Notes under the pieces: model-generated
Database searches by the model: none
Seen by the model: the letters and a program-made list of their open reading frames with translations, nothing else
What the model was told of the DNA's origin: nothing
In this document: positions 14,521-23,501 of the stretch, piece after piece
How the letters are laid out: every line of letters begins with the position of its first letter
How positions within the stretch are numbered: the first letter of the stretch is position 1
Assembly (NCBI GenBank): GCA_017517325.1
Contig: JAFWZW010000003.1
Span: forward strand, 20,953 to 84,952
Length of the DNA: 64,000 nt
Source: Clostridia bacterium
GTDB taxonomy: Bacteria > Bacillota > Clostridia > Oscillospirales > SIG627
Direction of reading: 5' to 3'
Translations under genes and position numbers: made by a program

Positions 14521-15116
14521 GATTGAACATCCTTTCCTTCAAATAATCTTAAATAGGCACGCAAAAGTACGCCGATCAGATGAAACGCTTTTACCGTCAG
14601 ATCCAAATGAATGGAAAAACGGCTTTTTTCCGAAACGAAATCAGGCGCGATCACAAGATTACGGTTATCGCAACGAAAATGGGAATAGTGCTGAAGAAGA
14701 GCGCAAAGACCGTTTGCAGCCTGAATGGCACCGCCGTAAAGAAGAGCCGTCTCTGCGGCATCGGCAGTTCCGATGGAAACGTGAAGCTCCTTCAGGTAGA
14801 TCTTCATTTTGGAAAAATGCTCTTTCAGGGCGCGGCCGATGATCCGACCGATGCGCAAAAGAAATTCGACAAAGCCCAAAGGATCTGCACGGTTTTTGCG
14901 TTTTGTTCCTCCTTGCGCAGGCTCGCTTTCCGCAGACTTTTTCGTTTTCTTTTCTTGGGTAAAACGGCGAAAAAGCTTCATTCCGTCAAAACGAAAAAGT
15001 AAAACACGCACGGTAACCTTGGCGCTCTCGCCGTAAGTAAAAATCACGTGGATATTGACAAAGAGCAAAAAGAGGATTAAAGCCAGAAGAGCCAAAAAAA
15101 CATAAAGAGCGATCAC
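14517..15116 (-). CDS. DUF2953 membrane protein (YtfI-like)
   Basis: A 199-residue protein with one N-terminal membrane segment (LYVFLALLALILFLLFVNIHV) and a following beta-rich region beginning FTYGESAKVTVRVLLFRF, the start of DUF2953. A Lys/Ser/Glu-rich linker near residues 55-75 is followed by the second half of the domain (LHVSIGTADAAETALLYGGAIQA). In spore formers this family (YtfI) is encoded next to YtfJ and is expressed during sporulation. It overlaps both neighbours by 4 bp, so it is tightly co-translated. No enzymatic motif is seen. Confidence 0.85.
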   Translation of the reverse strand: MIALYVFLALLALILFLLFVNIHVIFTYGESAKVTVRVLLFRFDGMKLFRRFTQEKKTKKSAESEPAQGGTKRKNRADPLGFVEFLLRIGRIIGRALKEHFSKMKIYLKELHVSIGTADAAETALLYGGAIQAANGLCALLQHYSHFRCDNRNLVIAPDFVSEKSRFSIHLDLTVKAFHLIGVLLRAYLRLFEGKDVQS

Positions 15117-15694
15117 GAATCTTCCTCTTCCTCGGAGACGGAATCCATCTTCAGCTGGACTGATACCTCACCGGGGAGATCTTCAAGACTCTCAAGACCA
15201 AAGCAACGGAGAAAATTGGGAGTGGTTTGATACAGAATGGGTCTGCCGGGTGCATCCAATCTGCCACATTCTTCAATAAGCTCTCGCTGGATCAGGGTGG
15301 CAATGATTCCGGAGCAATCCACGCCGCGCACCTGCTCAATGTAGGTTTTGGTTACGGGTTGTTTATACGCCACGATGGATAAGGCTTCCAGAGCGGCTTT
15401 TGAGATGGGCGCGGTGCGCTTGATCTCAAGAAGCTTCTGAACGGGCTCAGCATATTCCCTTTTGGTGCAAAGCTGAACGGCATCGCCAACACGGCAAAGC
15501 TGGAAGGAGGAATCCTTATGAGAAAGCCTTTCTTCCAATTCGTCCACGATCACGCCCACCTCAAGCTTCGTAATGTCAAAGATCTGTGCCAATCTCTCAA
15601 CGGTAACGGGGTCACCCCCTGCAAAGAGAACGGCCTCCAGAGCGTTTACAAGATACCCTTTTTCGTAACTGACAAATTTCAGTGAGTATTTCAT
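15113..15694 (-). CDS. scpB: Segregation and condensation protein B
   Basis: A 193-residue kleisin-partner protein with two winged-helix domains that joins ScpA and SMC in the condensin complex for chromosome segregation. The N-terminal ALEAVLFAGGDPVTVERLAQIF and the central ALEALSIVAYKQPVTKTYIEQVRGVD are diagnostic of ScpB, and LIEECGRLDAPGRPILYQTT closes the second winged helix. The last ~15 residues are acidic. It overlaps scpA by 4 bp, the conserved arrangement in Firmicutes. SMC itself is not in this window. Confidence 0.95.
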   Translation of the reverse strand: MKYSLKFVSYEKGYLVNALEAVLFAGGDPVTVERLAQIFDITKLEVGVIVDELEERLSHKDSSFQLCRVGDAVQLCTKREYAEPVQKLLEIKRTAPISKAALEALSIVAYKQPVTKTYIEQVRGVDCSGIIATLIQRELIEECGRLDAPGRPILYQTTPNFLRCFGLESLEDLPGEVSVQLKMDSVSEEEEDS

Positions 15695-16434
15695 GCCTTC
15701 GCTCCTTTCTTTTCCATATTCAAACTGATAATATAATCCCCATCACAGCGCTCAAAATGGACTCTGCCGCTTTGAACAAGCTCTAAAATAGCAAGGAAGG
15801 TTGCAACACGGTCACTGCGGGCACCTTGTTCCCGAAGCATTGAAGCAAAGGAAACGCTGTTCCCACGTGGAAACGCCTTTACCATTCGGCGCAGAACGAA
15901 CACCACCTTGGATTCCACCGGGGTGATCTTGGCGGAGAAGATACTTTGCACGTCCTCCTTCTTTTTCCGTTCCCGCTCCTCACGAAGGGCAGTTCGCATC
16001 TGCGAAAAGGCTTCCCAAAGCAGGGCAGGATCGGTGGTCACTGCTTCGATCTTCACAATGGGAGGAACCGGGGTGGGGTGATACCGATGATAATACTCTT
16101 TTTCCCGTTCCGCCAAAAAGGTAGCGGCGCGTTTCACCTCTGAATACTCAATGAGAGAACGAACCAGATCATCACGGGGGTCTTCCTCGTCATCTTCCTT
16201 GGGAAGGAGCATTTTGGATTTAATATACAAAAGCTCGCAGGCCATCACGATAAATTCGCTGGAAAGCTCGGCATTGTAGATCTGGCAAAGCTCCATATAC
16301 TCCAGATACTGCTCCAGAATATCCGCAATGGGAATATCGTAAATATTGATTTTTTGTTTGGTGATCAAGGTCAGGAGAAGGTCAAGGGGACCATCGTAAA
16401 TCTCCAGCTTGAAATTTAACTGTTCCGTTGCCAT
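15691..16434 (-). CDS. scpA: Segregation and condensation protein A
   Basis: A 247-residue kleisin subunit of the SMC-ScpAB condensin. The N-terminal segment FKLEIYDGPLDLLLTLITKQKINIYDIPIADI is the conserved SMC-neck-binding domain, and the C-terminal winged helix (VVFVLRRMVKAFPRGNSVSF to SGRVHFE) binds the SMC head. A charged linker lies between. The start ATG shares one base with the stop of the upstream M50 gene. The order scpA-scpB is conserved. Confidence 0.95.
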   Translation of the reverse strand: MATEQLNFKLEIYDGPLDLLLTLITKQKINIYDIPIADILEQYLEYMELCQIYNAELSSEFIVMACELLYIKSKMLLPKEDDEEDPRDDLVRSLIEYSEVKRAATFLAEREKEYYHRYHPTPVPPIVKIEAVTTDPALLWEAFSQMRTALREERERKKKEDVQSIFSAKITPVESKVVFVLRRMVKAFPRGNSVSFASMLREQGARSDRVATFLAILELVQSGRVHFERCDGDYIISLNMEKKGAKA

Positions 16435-17102
16435 TAAAGGATGACTCCTTGTGCGATGGTAATAAACACGCGGTAAATTACTGAAACAACTGCGTGAATT
16501 GGGGTAGAAAGGATCCCCAATGCAAGCAGTAAAATCATAACGAACTGAAAATAGCGTTCGTAAGGGGCAATTTTATAAAGAACCTGATACGGAAGAAACG
16601 CATACAGGATCTTGGAGCCGTCAAGAGGGGGCACGGGGATCAGGTTGAAAACACCAAGACCTAAGTTGATGCTGACCATATACCCTGCCATAGTCACCAA
16701 AAAGTAATAAGGGGTAGGCGTTGCGCCAAACAACTGATGACGGATACCCAAGCCGTAGAGAAAAACGTAAAGAAACGAAGACAAGAAGGCCAGAGCAAAA
16801 TTGGAAAGAGGCCCTGCAAGTGCCGTTAACGCCATATCCCGCTTGGGCTTCTTAAAATAGCGGGGATCCACCGATACCGGTTTTGCCCAGCCGATACGAA
16901 AAACTAAAAGAGAAATAAAGCCGATGGGGTCGATATGGCGCAAAGGGTTCATAGAAAGCCTGCCCATATATTTGGCGGTAGGGTCACCCAAGCGGTAAGC
17001 GGCATAGCCGTGCATCATTTCGTGAACGGAAAGGGCTATGAGGATCACCGGCAGGGTAAGAAGGATATCCAAAATGCGATTAATCAGCTGTTCCATATTC
17101 AA
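16434..17102 (-). CDS. Site-2-type membrane metalloprotease (M50)
   Basis: A 222-residue integral membrane protein with about five hydrophobic segments. The zinc-protease motif HEMMH (HExxH) sits in the first helix region, and the third zinc ligand is in NLIPVPPLDGSKIL, the NPxPPLDG-type motif of site-2 proteases. It resembles the short YwhC/SpoIVFB-like group without PDZ or CBS domains. Such proteases cut substrates in the membrane; the substrate here is unknown. In Firmicutes the gene is commonly placed upstream of scpAB, as here. Confidence 0.92.
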   Translation of the reverse strand: MNMEQLINRILDILLTLPVILIALSVHEMMHGYAAYRLGDPTAKYMGRLSMNPLRHIDPIGFISLLVFRIGWAKPVSVDPRYFKKPKRDMALTALAGPLSNFALAFLSSFLYVFLYGLGIRHQLFGATPTPYYFLVTMAGYMVSINLGLGVFNLIPVPPLDGSKILYAFLPYQVLYKIAPYERYFQFVMILLLALGILSTPIHAVVSVIYRVFITIAQGVIL

Positions 17103-17866
17103 TCTCGTTTCATTCTCTCTCTTCTGAGCACCTCAAAGGCACAGATAGCAGAAGCGGCTGAGGCGGTAAGGGAGCCTGAAAAGACTCTTCCGTAAGGAAT
17201 GCGGATCTTTTCATCGGCGGCATCCAAAAATTCTCGCGATATACCGCGTTTTTCACCACCTACGATGAGAAAAAGCGGGCGGGCAAGGTCGGCCTCGAAG
17301 AGCTCCACGGAATCCTTTTCGGAGGCACAGACAACACGATACCCTTTTTCCTTGGCAAGGGCACAGAGAGCGGCACCGTCTTCATAGGTGGCACAAGGGA
17401 TCGCCTCCGTAGTACCTGCAGAGGAACGAAGGGTCACGCCTGCGGCACTCAGCCAGTTGCGGGGAGTCAGAATCATTCCACCGGCACCCGCCGCATAAAA
17501 GGAGCGAACGGCACAGCCGAAGTTGAAAGGATCCTCGATCCCGCAAATGAGAAAGACGAAACCGTTACCACGGTCGAAAACCTCTTCGGGAGAAAGCATT
17601 TCTCTCTCCCCCACTCTGGCAATCACGCCACCGTGGGTGTGACCCGTGGTAACGGAATCAAAAAACGCTTCGGTTTCCATGCGCACGGGTATCTTATTCT
17701 TTTTGGCAAGCGAAAGGAGACGGAGAATATTCCTCTCCTCCTTCTTTGCTCTGGGAAGCAAAAGGATCTCATAGACCGGGCGAGATTTGTGCTTCAGCAC
17801 CGAAAGGATGGAAAGAGCTCCTTCGGCGAAATGAGATTCCCCTTGTTTTTCCTTATCTTTTCTCAT
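17099..17866 (-). CDS. TrmH-family (SpoU) RNA 2'-O-methyltransferase
   Basis: A 255-residue SPOUT methyltransferase. An N-terminal substrate-binding part (RPVYEILLLPRAKKEERNILRLLSLAKKNKIPVR) is followed by the trefoil-knot domain with motif 1 near GIEDPFNFGCAVRSFYAAGAGGMIL, motif 2 LFLIVGGEKRGIS and motif 3 RIPYGRVFSGSLTASAASAICAFE. In motif 1 the Asn-Xaa-Gly of typical TrmH enzymes reads NFG, with Arg retained. Likely substrate is 23S rRNA or tRNA. It overlaps both neighbouring genes by 4 bp. In motif 3 the usual serine-leucine-Asn reads SLTAS, so the conserved Asn is missing, which may reduce activity. Confidence 0.85.
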   Translation of the reverse strand: MRKDKEKQGESHFAEGALSILSVLKHKSRPVYEILLLPRAKKEERNILRLLSLAKKNKIPVRMETEAFFDSVTTGHTHGGVIARVGEREMLSPEEVFDRGNGFVFLICGIEDPFNFGCAVRSFYAAGAGGMILTPRNWLSAAGVTLRSSAGTTEAIPCATYEDGAALCALAKEKGYRVVCASEKDSVELFEADLARPLFLIVGGEKRGISREFLDAADEKIRIPYGRVFSGSLTASAASAICAFEVLRRERMKRD

Positions 17867-18585
17867 TCATTCTCCCAGTTATGCCAGTAGTTCTGAACGT
17901 CTTCGTTATCGTCAAGGGCATCAATGAGCTTCTGCATCTTGATCACTGCCTCTTCATCAGAAAGATTGACGTAAGTCGAAGGGATCTTGGCTTCTTCGGT
18001 AGAAAGGATCTTGTAGCCTGCCCCCTCCAAAGCTTCCTTTACGGTATAAAGATCGGCAGTGGCAGTAAGCACCTCAAATACGTCCTCCTCAAGGCCAATA
18101 TCCTCAGCACCTGCTTCCAGAGCGGCTTCCATAATGGTATCCTCATCCACACCTTCAGCCTCGACCAGGATCACACCCTTATCGCTGAAGAGGTATGCCA
18201 CGCAGCCCGTAGTACCCAAATTTCCGCCGAACTTGTCAAAATAGTGGCGCAGATCGGCACTGGTACGGTTGCGGTTATCAGTGGCACATTCCACGATCAC
18301 GGCGATGCCGCTGGGGCCGTAGCCTTCATAGTAAATGGATTCGTAATTTTCCGCATCGGAAGAAGCAGCCTTTTTAATAATGCGGTCGATGTTATCGTTG
18401 GGAACGTTCAAGCTCTTGGCTTTGGAGATCAGATCGCGAAGCTTGGAATTGGAGTTGGGGTCGGCACCGCCAGCCTTAACGGCCATAGCGATCTCCTTGC
18501 CGATCTTGGTGAAGACCTTGGCGCGCTGAGCGTCAGTCTTCTCTTTCTTATGTTTAATATTATTCCACTTGGAATGTCCAGACAT
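17863..18585 (-). CDS. yebC: YebC/PmpR-family protein
   Basis: A 240-residue member of the YebC family. The N-terminus MSGHSKWNNIKHKK is diagnostic, followed by DAQRAKVFTKIGKEI and GGADPNSNSKLRDLISKAKSLNVPNDNI. Members have been described as DNA-binding regulators and, more recently, as ribosome-associated factors that relieve stalling at proline-rich sequences. Length is normal. It sits directly downstream of argS (23-bp gap) in the operon. The name follows the family; which activity dominates here is not decided by the sequence. Confidence 0.96.
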   Translation of the reverse strand: MSGHSKWNNIKHKKEKTDAQRAKVFTKIGKEIAMAVKAGGADPNSNSKLRDLISKAKSLNVPNDNIDRIIKKAASSDAENYESIYYEGYGPSGIAVIVECATDNRNRTSADLRHYFDKFGGNLGTTGCVAYLFSDKGVILVEAEGVDEDTIMEAALEAGAEDIGLEEDVFEVLTATADLYTVKEALEGAGYKILSTEEAKIPSTYVNLSDEEAVIKMQKLIDALDDNEDVQNYWHNWENE

Positions 18586-18607
18586 TTCAATATCCTCCGA
18601 TTTTTTG

Positions 18608-20308
18608 TTAAATTTTTTCAGGCGTTCTCAAACCAATGAGATGCAGGGCGCAACCGAGGACGTTTTTAACTGCCTGGCAAAGAGAAAGGCGAATGGCTTT
18701 TTCTTCTTTTTCTGCACTGCGAATGGGACACGCGTTATAGAAGCGGTTGAAGCTTTGGCACAGATCCAAAGCAAAGCGGGTAATAATGGAAGGCTCGTAT
18801 TCATTCAAAGCGCGCACGATTCGTTCGGGGAATAAGGCAAGGGTGGTGATCAGCGCCTTTTCCTCGTCACAAAGGGTACCGCTTTCGGGGCAGGTAAATG
18901 CCTCGGACTTATTCAGAATGCTGCAAGCACGAGCGTAGGTATACTGAGCGTAGGGGCCCGTGTTACCGTCAAAATTCAAGGCTTCCGACCAGTTGAAGTT
19001 CACGTCCTTGATGCGGTTGGCGGAAAGGCTGTTAAAGATCACGGCGCCAACGCCAACGTCCTTGGCGATCTCTTCCTTATTTTCAAGGCCGGGATTCTTT
19101 TCTTCAATGATAGCGCCTGCTTTTTCAATGGCCTCCTGAAAGAGATCATCCAAAAGCACGACGTTGCCGGTACGGGAAGCGATCTTTTCTCCGTTAATAC
19201 TGAAGGTACCGTAGGGCACGTGAACCAACTGATCCTCCCAATCGTAGCCCATCAGACCGACGACCTTGAACCACTGAGCGAAATGCAAGCTCTGGCCTGC
19301 GCTGGTAACGTAAATACACTTATCAAAGGCATACTCCTTCTTTCTCCAAAGGGCCGCTGCAATATCACGGGTGGGATAGAGAGAAGAGCCGTCACGCTTC
19401 AGGATCAGGCAAGGAGGCATATTGTACGCTTCCAGATCTACAAGGCTTGCGCCATCGTCAATTTTAAGCAGATTCTTTTCCTTCAATTCCTCCACGACGG
19501 CAGGCATTTTATCGCTGTAAAAGCTTTCGCCGTTGAAGCTGTCAAAAGAAACACCCAAAAGCTCGTAGGTCTTCATATATTCCTTTAAGCTGATCTCCTT
19601 AAAGAGACGCCAAAGGCGAAGATTCTCTTCATCCCCTGCTTCCAGAAGCGCAAATTCCTTACGCGCTTCGTCGTTGAGGGGGGGATCTTCCTCAGCCTTA
19701 GTGCCAAACAGAACGTATAGGCGATTCAGTTCCTCGATGCCCTCACGGCGGATCACCTCTTCATCCCCCCACTTCTTGAAGGAAACCACCAGTTTTCCGT
19801 ACTGGGTACCCCAGTCACCCAAGTAGTTGATACCCACGGTATCGTACCCTGAGAAGCGGTGTATAAGCTTGATGGAATTGCCTATGATGGTGGTGCCCAA
19901 ATGGCCGATGTGGAAGCGCTTGGCAATATTGGGGGAAGAATAGTCGATGACCATCGTCTTTCCCTTGCCGATCTCATTGCTGCCGTAATTTTCACCCTGA
20001 CGAAGCATTTCTGCCAAAAGAGAAACGCGATAGGAATCGGCAAGGAAGAAGTTAAGGTAGCCGCCTGCGTTTTCAACCTTGGCCACACCGGGAATGGGTT
20101 TAGCGGCAAGAGCGGAAGAAAGATCGGAGGCGATCACCATAGGACTTTTGCGAAGAAGCTTTGAAAGCTTAAAGCAAGCCAGAGCAATATCCCCCATCGC
20201 CGGATCCGGCGGGGTATCGAAAAAGTCACGAAGGGTTTCTGCGGGAAGGGCGTCGTTTGCCAAAATCTCCGCAACGGTTGATGCAATGGTTTCTTTGATC
20301 TGATTCAT
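18608..20308 (-). CDS. argS: Arginine-tRNA ligase
   Basis: A 566-residue class I aminoacyl-tRNA synthetase charging tRNA-Arg. The N-terminal additional domain (Add1) spans ~1-115, followed by the HIGH motif in FHIGHLGTTIIGNSI and the late KMSKS-equivalent loop GEKIASRTGNVVLLDDL, as is normal for ArgRS. The anticodon-binding DALR domain forms the C-terminus, beginning NTGPYAQYTYARACSIL. It starts 8 bp after the DUF3048 gene, so they are co-transcribed. No T-box or other leader is seen before it. Confidence 0.96.
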   Translation of the reverse strand: MNQIKETIASTVAEILANDALPAETLRDFFDTPPDPAMGDIALACFKLSKLLRKSPMVIASDLSSALAAKPIPGVAKVENAGGYLNFFLADSYRVSLLAEMLRQGENYGSNEIGKGKTMVIDYSSPNIAKRFHIGHLGTTIIGNSIKLIHRFSGYDTVGINYLGDWGTQYGKLVVSFKKWGDEEVIRREGIEELNRLYVLFGTKAEEDPPLNDEARKEFALLEAGDEENLRLWRLFKEISLKEYMKTYELLGVSFDSFNGESFYSDKMPAVVEELKEKNLLKIDDGASLVDLEAYNMPPCLILKRDGSSLYPTRDIAAALWRKKEYAFDKCIYVTSAGQSLHFAQWFKVVGLMGYDWEDQLVHVPYGTFSINGEKIASRTGNVVLLDDLFQEAIEKAGAIIEEKNPGLENKEEIAKDVGVGAVIFNSLSANRIKDVNFNWSEALNFDGNTGPYAQYTYARACSILNKSEAFTCPESGTLCDEEKALITTLALFPERIVRALNEYEPSIITRFALDLCQSFNRFYNACPIRSAEKEEKAIRLSLCQAVKNVLGCALHLIGLRTPEKI

Positions 20309-20316
20309 AATGTCTC

Positions 20317-21459
20317 CTATGAAATGGTTACGTGGGAAATGGTATCGGTATCAACAATGGAAATATAACTTCTACCGCAGGCAACCTTCATTTCGGTGCC
20401 GTCTGCAGCGTAGTAGCGGAACATATCTCCTTCTCCTGCGCGCTTCCAGGTAATGGGGCAAGCCACGCCGCCGTTGAGGTAATAGCCGGAGCCTTCACCC
20501 GTTAAGGTAACCTCAAGTCTTCCGTAGCTGTCAACCACACGTTCAGCTGCAAAGAGGATCCAAACGTTTTCGGTGGCGACCTGTGCACCGTCTACCCCGT
20601 CAACGTGAGGAGCACTATATTGAGAATGGAGATATTTGCCGGAAGCGGCGTCGTAGTTAAACTCGGAAACGGAATAATCAGAGTGCGGGATTTTGACATA
20701 GGTAGCGGGGGTACCGTTCTGAATGCCTGCAAAAGCAGGATCGAAGGAGAAAGCGGTAAATTCTTTGTTATTCAGATCGGTGCGGTAGCCACGGTTGGCA
20801 ACGATAGCCGCAAGACCTGCACCGGTAGCGAAGGCGGTATGCTCCATGGGAACGCCGCTGTTCAAGCGGTCGCGGTTGCGGAAGAAGGTATCAAGGCCGT
20901 TGAGCTTCACGCCGTCGTAAGCCATGCCGTCCATATTATTCACGCCAAGCCTGCGGATGGCATCGTACGCCATCGGCTGAGAACCGCCGAAGTGAGCGTA
21001 AAGAGCGTCATAGGAAGCGGCGATCTGCACGTAATAAGGGCGGGCAGATCGAATGCTGCCAAGGTTTCCTGCATTGGCGTAATCCAGAAGGATCCCTTCA
21101 AGACGGATAATGCCGCCCTCGGCGAGGACCTCGTAGATAATATCACATTTTGAAAGGCCGGATTGAGGCAGTGCTACCTTCAGATTGTTAAGCATAACCG
21201 CCAAAGGGCGCTTGCCGACCAGAGAAGCATCGCACTCCAGACCGGTAAGCGGATTCATATTTTCAGGCAAGGTGGGCACGGGGGGAGTGGTGACCACTTC
21301 TTCCGTGGTAACGGATTGAGTCGGCTCGGTTTCTTCCAGAGTTTCCGTTACTTTTTCAAACGTAGTAACGGGCGCTTCTTCTGAACCGCAAGCAGCAAAG
21401 GAAAGCAGAACGGAAAGCAAAAGAAACATAGAAAACGTACGCTTCAAAATCGATCTCAT
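20317..21459 (-). CDS. DUF3048 lipoprotein (YerB-like)
   Basis: A 380-residue secreted lipoprotein. The signal peptide ends in the lipobox LSFAAC (Cys about residue 24), followed by a Thr/Glu-rich spacer. The DUF3048 domain begins PLTGLECDASLVGKRPLAVMLNN and includes GLSKCDIIYEVLAEGGIIRLEGI and GSIRSARPYYVQIAASYDALYAHFGGS, the usual signatures. The Bacillus relative is YerB; no enzymatic activity is established. The start is ATG 21459, with AAAGGTG upstream. It is the first gene of a 12-gene minus-strand operon reaching down to 11688. Confidence 0.9.
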   Translation of the reverse strand: MRSILKRTFSMFLLLSVLLSFAACGSEEAPVTTFEKVTETLEETEPTQSVTTEEVVTTPPVPTLPENMNPLTGLECDASLVGKRPLAVMLNNLKVALPQSGLSKCDIIYEVLAEGGIIRLEGILLDYANAGNLGSIRSARPYYVQIAASYDALYAHFGGSQPMAYDAIRRLGVNNMDGMAYDGVKLNGLDTFFRNRDRLNSGVPMEHTAFATGAGLAAIVANRGYRTDLNNKEFTAFSFDPAFAGIQNGTPATYVKIPHSDYSVSEFNYDAASGKYLHSQYSAPHVDGVDGAQVATENVWILFAAERVVDSYGRLEVTLTGEGSGYYLNGGVACPITWKRAGEGDMFRYYAADGTEMKVACGRSYISIVDTDTISHVTIS

Positions 21460-21518
21460 TTTAACACCTTTTCCCGGGTTTTGGCCTATGGGCATAATTC
21501 CCGTATTTTATTTGGGTC

Positions 21519-21547
21519 ATTATACCATTTTTCATCCGAAAAATCAA
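21519..21547 (-). promoter_or_regulatory. Promoter of the DUF3048-argS-scpAB operon
   Basis: On the minus strand, TTGATT (21547-21542) and TATAAT (21524-21519) with a 17-bp spacer. Confidence 0.8.
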
Positions 21548-21580
21548 GACGATTCCCAAAAAATCAGTGCATTTAAGGAC

Positions 21581-21619
21581 AAAAAATCGGCAAACTTCGT
21601 TTCCAAAGTTTGCCGATTT
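21581..21619 (-). terminator. Terminator of the substrate-binding protein gene
   Basis: AAATCGGCAAACTT and AAGTTTGCCGATTT form a 14-bp stem; on the minus strand it is followed by a T6 run. Confidence 0.9.
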
Positions 21620-21629
21620 GATCGATATC

Positions 21630-23345
21630 TTATTCAGCGTCCTGAGCAGCCTGATATGCAGCGTTCTTTTCTGCATAATCCTTAAGCTTTGCTTCGGTAA
21701 AGATAGTGTGACCGTAGGGGCTGGTTTCAAGGCCCTTCAGCTCGGAAGAAGCCAGATAGTTGTGTGCATAGAAAACGAGAGCTGCGGCGGGACATTCATC
21801 ACCCAAAAGCTTCTCAACCTCAACCAGTTTCTTTGCACGATCTTTTCTGGTAGTGAGATCCAAAACTTCGTTAAGAAGGTTGGTATATGCTTCAGATTCA
21901 AAACCGGTAACGTGCTTTGCAGTACCAACGGAATCGACAGTTACTTCCACAACGCTTCCGCTGTAGGAGGGAGCGAAGGGAGCCAATGCAGAATATGCAT
22001 TGGTAGAAAGAGCCTGATAGTCAAGGGCGATCACGTCAAACTTGCCGCCATAGAGGGCAGACTCATAGGACTCACCGGAAACACCCTTAAGATCAACCTT
22101 GAAGCCGAGGGTCTCCCATACGCCCTTTGCGTATTCAGCGACCTTCTGCTCATAAGCGCGATCTTCGCGGTAGGTGATGGCAAAATCTCCGGAGGTAACG
22201 CCTGCTTCTTTCAAAAGAGCCTTAGCTCCTTCCACATCACCTGCGGTCTTATAAAGGTCACCTGCTTCCTTGCGGAAACTTGCTTTCATGGTAGCACCGG
22301 TGGCAACGTCGGAAACGAAGCCTGCAGCTGCCTTGGAGCCCATACCGATGATCTTGGCGATCTCTTCACGGTTCAAAGCGGAGCTGAGAGCCTTTCTGAC
22401 CTTGGCGTCGGAAAGAACGTCATTCTCGCAATTGAAGAAGTAGGTGTAGGAGGAAAGGGTATCGGAAGATTTGATCTCCTTTTCCTTTGCGGCATAGGTC
22501 TCGGTGGTAAAGGTACCTACGTAGTAGATCTCACCGTTATCAAACGCGGCAACAGCTTCCTCGGAAGTTTTATATTTTGCAAAATCGGTTACCAGCTGAT
22601 AGGGCTTAACGAAAACGTTGTAGCCGTCTTCGGGATCCTTTTCGAGGCGATAATACTTGGAGAAGTCAAGACGGTACTCCCCTGCGGGATCCATAGATTT
22701 GATGGAGAACTTACCGTTGGTGGAAATATCGTTGGTGTTGGTGGACCAAACGTCTTCCTTGCCTTGAACGGCATCGTCTCTCAAGGGGATCAGTGCGGGA
22801 CTGGAGATAGCTTCCAGGAACAGTTCAACGTCAATGGGCTTTTCAAACTGAACCTCAAGGGTATTACTGTCCACAGCGGCTACGCCCAGATCGTCAATGG
22901 TCATATTGCCTGCTTTAACTTCTCTTGCGTTCTTGATGTCATAGAGAAGAGCGGCTGCGGGGCTATCCGTTTCGGGAGAAAGGATACGCTTCCACGCATA
23001 GGCGAAGTGGTCGGCGGAAAGAGTACGGCCGTCGTTCCATCTGGAATAGAAAATATCAATGTAGAGGAAGTATTCGTCGCGGCTCTCATTGTATTTTTCT
23101 TCCCAAGCTTCTGCAATGGCAGGCTCGATCTTACCGTCCTTCACCTGGGTAAGCCCCTCATAAAGCAGAGAAGAAACCTTGACAAAATCCTTGTCATAGA
23201 TCATCTCGGTGGGATCCAGATCGGTCTGGGGATCGGCAAGCACCATGGGAATGATGGATCCCATGTCTTCCATATCCACCGTGCAGGAGCACAAGCTCAT
23301 GGTCAACATTGCTGCCAAAAGCAATAATGCAACTATTTTTTTCAT
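21630..23345 (-). CDS. Peptide ABC transporter substrate-binding lipoprotein (family 5)
   Basis: A 571-residue extracellular binding protein of the OppA/DppA type. A signal peptide ends at the lipobox SLCSC, so it is lipid-anchored. The family 5 pattern is present: DPTEMIYDKDFVKVSSLLYEGLT near the N-terminus, LSADHFAYAWKRILSP, and KVRKALSSALNREEIAKIIG. The start is ATG 23345, with AGGAGG 7 bp upstream. It has its own promoter and terminator. No permease or ATPase gene is adjacent, so it is an orphan binding protein that must use a transporter encoded elsewhere or act as a sensor. Confidence 0.92.
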   Translation of the reverse strand: MKKIVALLLLAAMLTMSLCSCTVDMEDMGSIIPMVLADPQTDLDPTEMIYDKDFVKVSSLLYEGLTQVKDGKIEPAIAEAWEEKYNESRDEYFLYIDIFYSRWNDGRTLSADHFAYAWKRILSPETDSPAAALLYDIKNAREVKAGNMTIDDLGVAAVDSNTLEVQFEKPIDVELFLEAISSPALIPLRDDAVQGKEDVWSTNTNDISTNGKFSIKSMDPAGEYRLDFSKYYRLEKDPEDGYNVFVKPYQLVTDFAKYKTSEEAVAAFDNGEIYYVGTFTTETYAAKEKEIKSSDTLSSYTYFFNCENDVLSDAKVRKALSSALNREEIAKIIGMGSKAAAGFVSDVATGATMKASFRKEAGDLYKTAGDVEGAKALLKEAGVTSGDFAITYREDRAYEQKVAEYAKGVWETLGFKVDLKGVSGESYESALYGGKFDVIALDYQALSTNAYSALAPFAPSYSGSVVEVTVDSVGTAKHVTGFESEAYTNLLNEVLDLTTRKDRAKKLVEVEKLLGDECPAAALVFYAHNYLASSELKGLETSPYGHTIFTEAKLKDYAEKNAAYQAAQDAE

Positions 23346-23393
23346 TGAAAAACCTCCTAAACGGCACATAAATATACCAATATACTACGGGAA

Positions 23394-23422
23394 ATTATAA
23401 CACCAAACAAGAAAATAATCAA
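23394..23422 (-). promoter_or_regulatory. Promoter of the substrate-binding protein gene
   Basis: On the minus strand, TTGATT (23422-23417) and TATAAT (23399-23394), 17-bp spacer. Confidence 0.8.
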
Positions 23423-23501
23423 GTCGAATTTTGATAAATCCAAAATTCTTTTATTTGCACAACAAAACAAAAATCAACTTGTGCTATTTTAACAAAAAAA
23501 C

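Noticed and set aside
21567-23327. 586-aa plus-strand ORF antisense to the substrate-binding protein
   Set aside because: It mirrors the binding-protein gene over its full length, starts inside the terminator stem, and lacks any domain or ribosome site. The minus-strand frame has signal peptide, lipobox, promoter and terminator.
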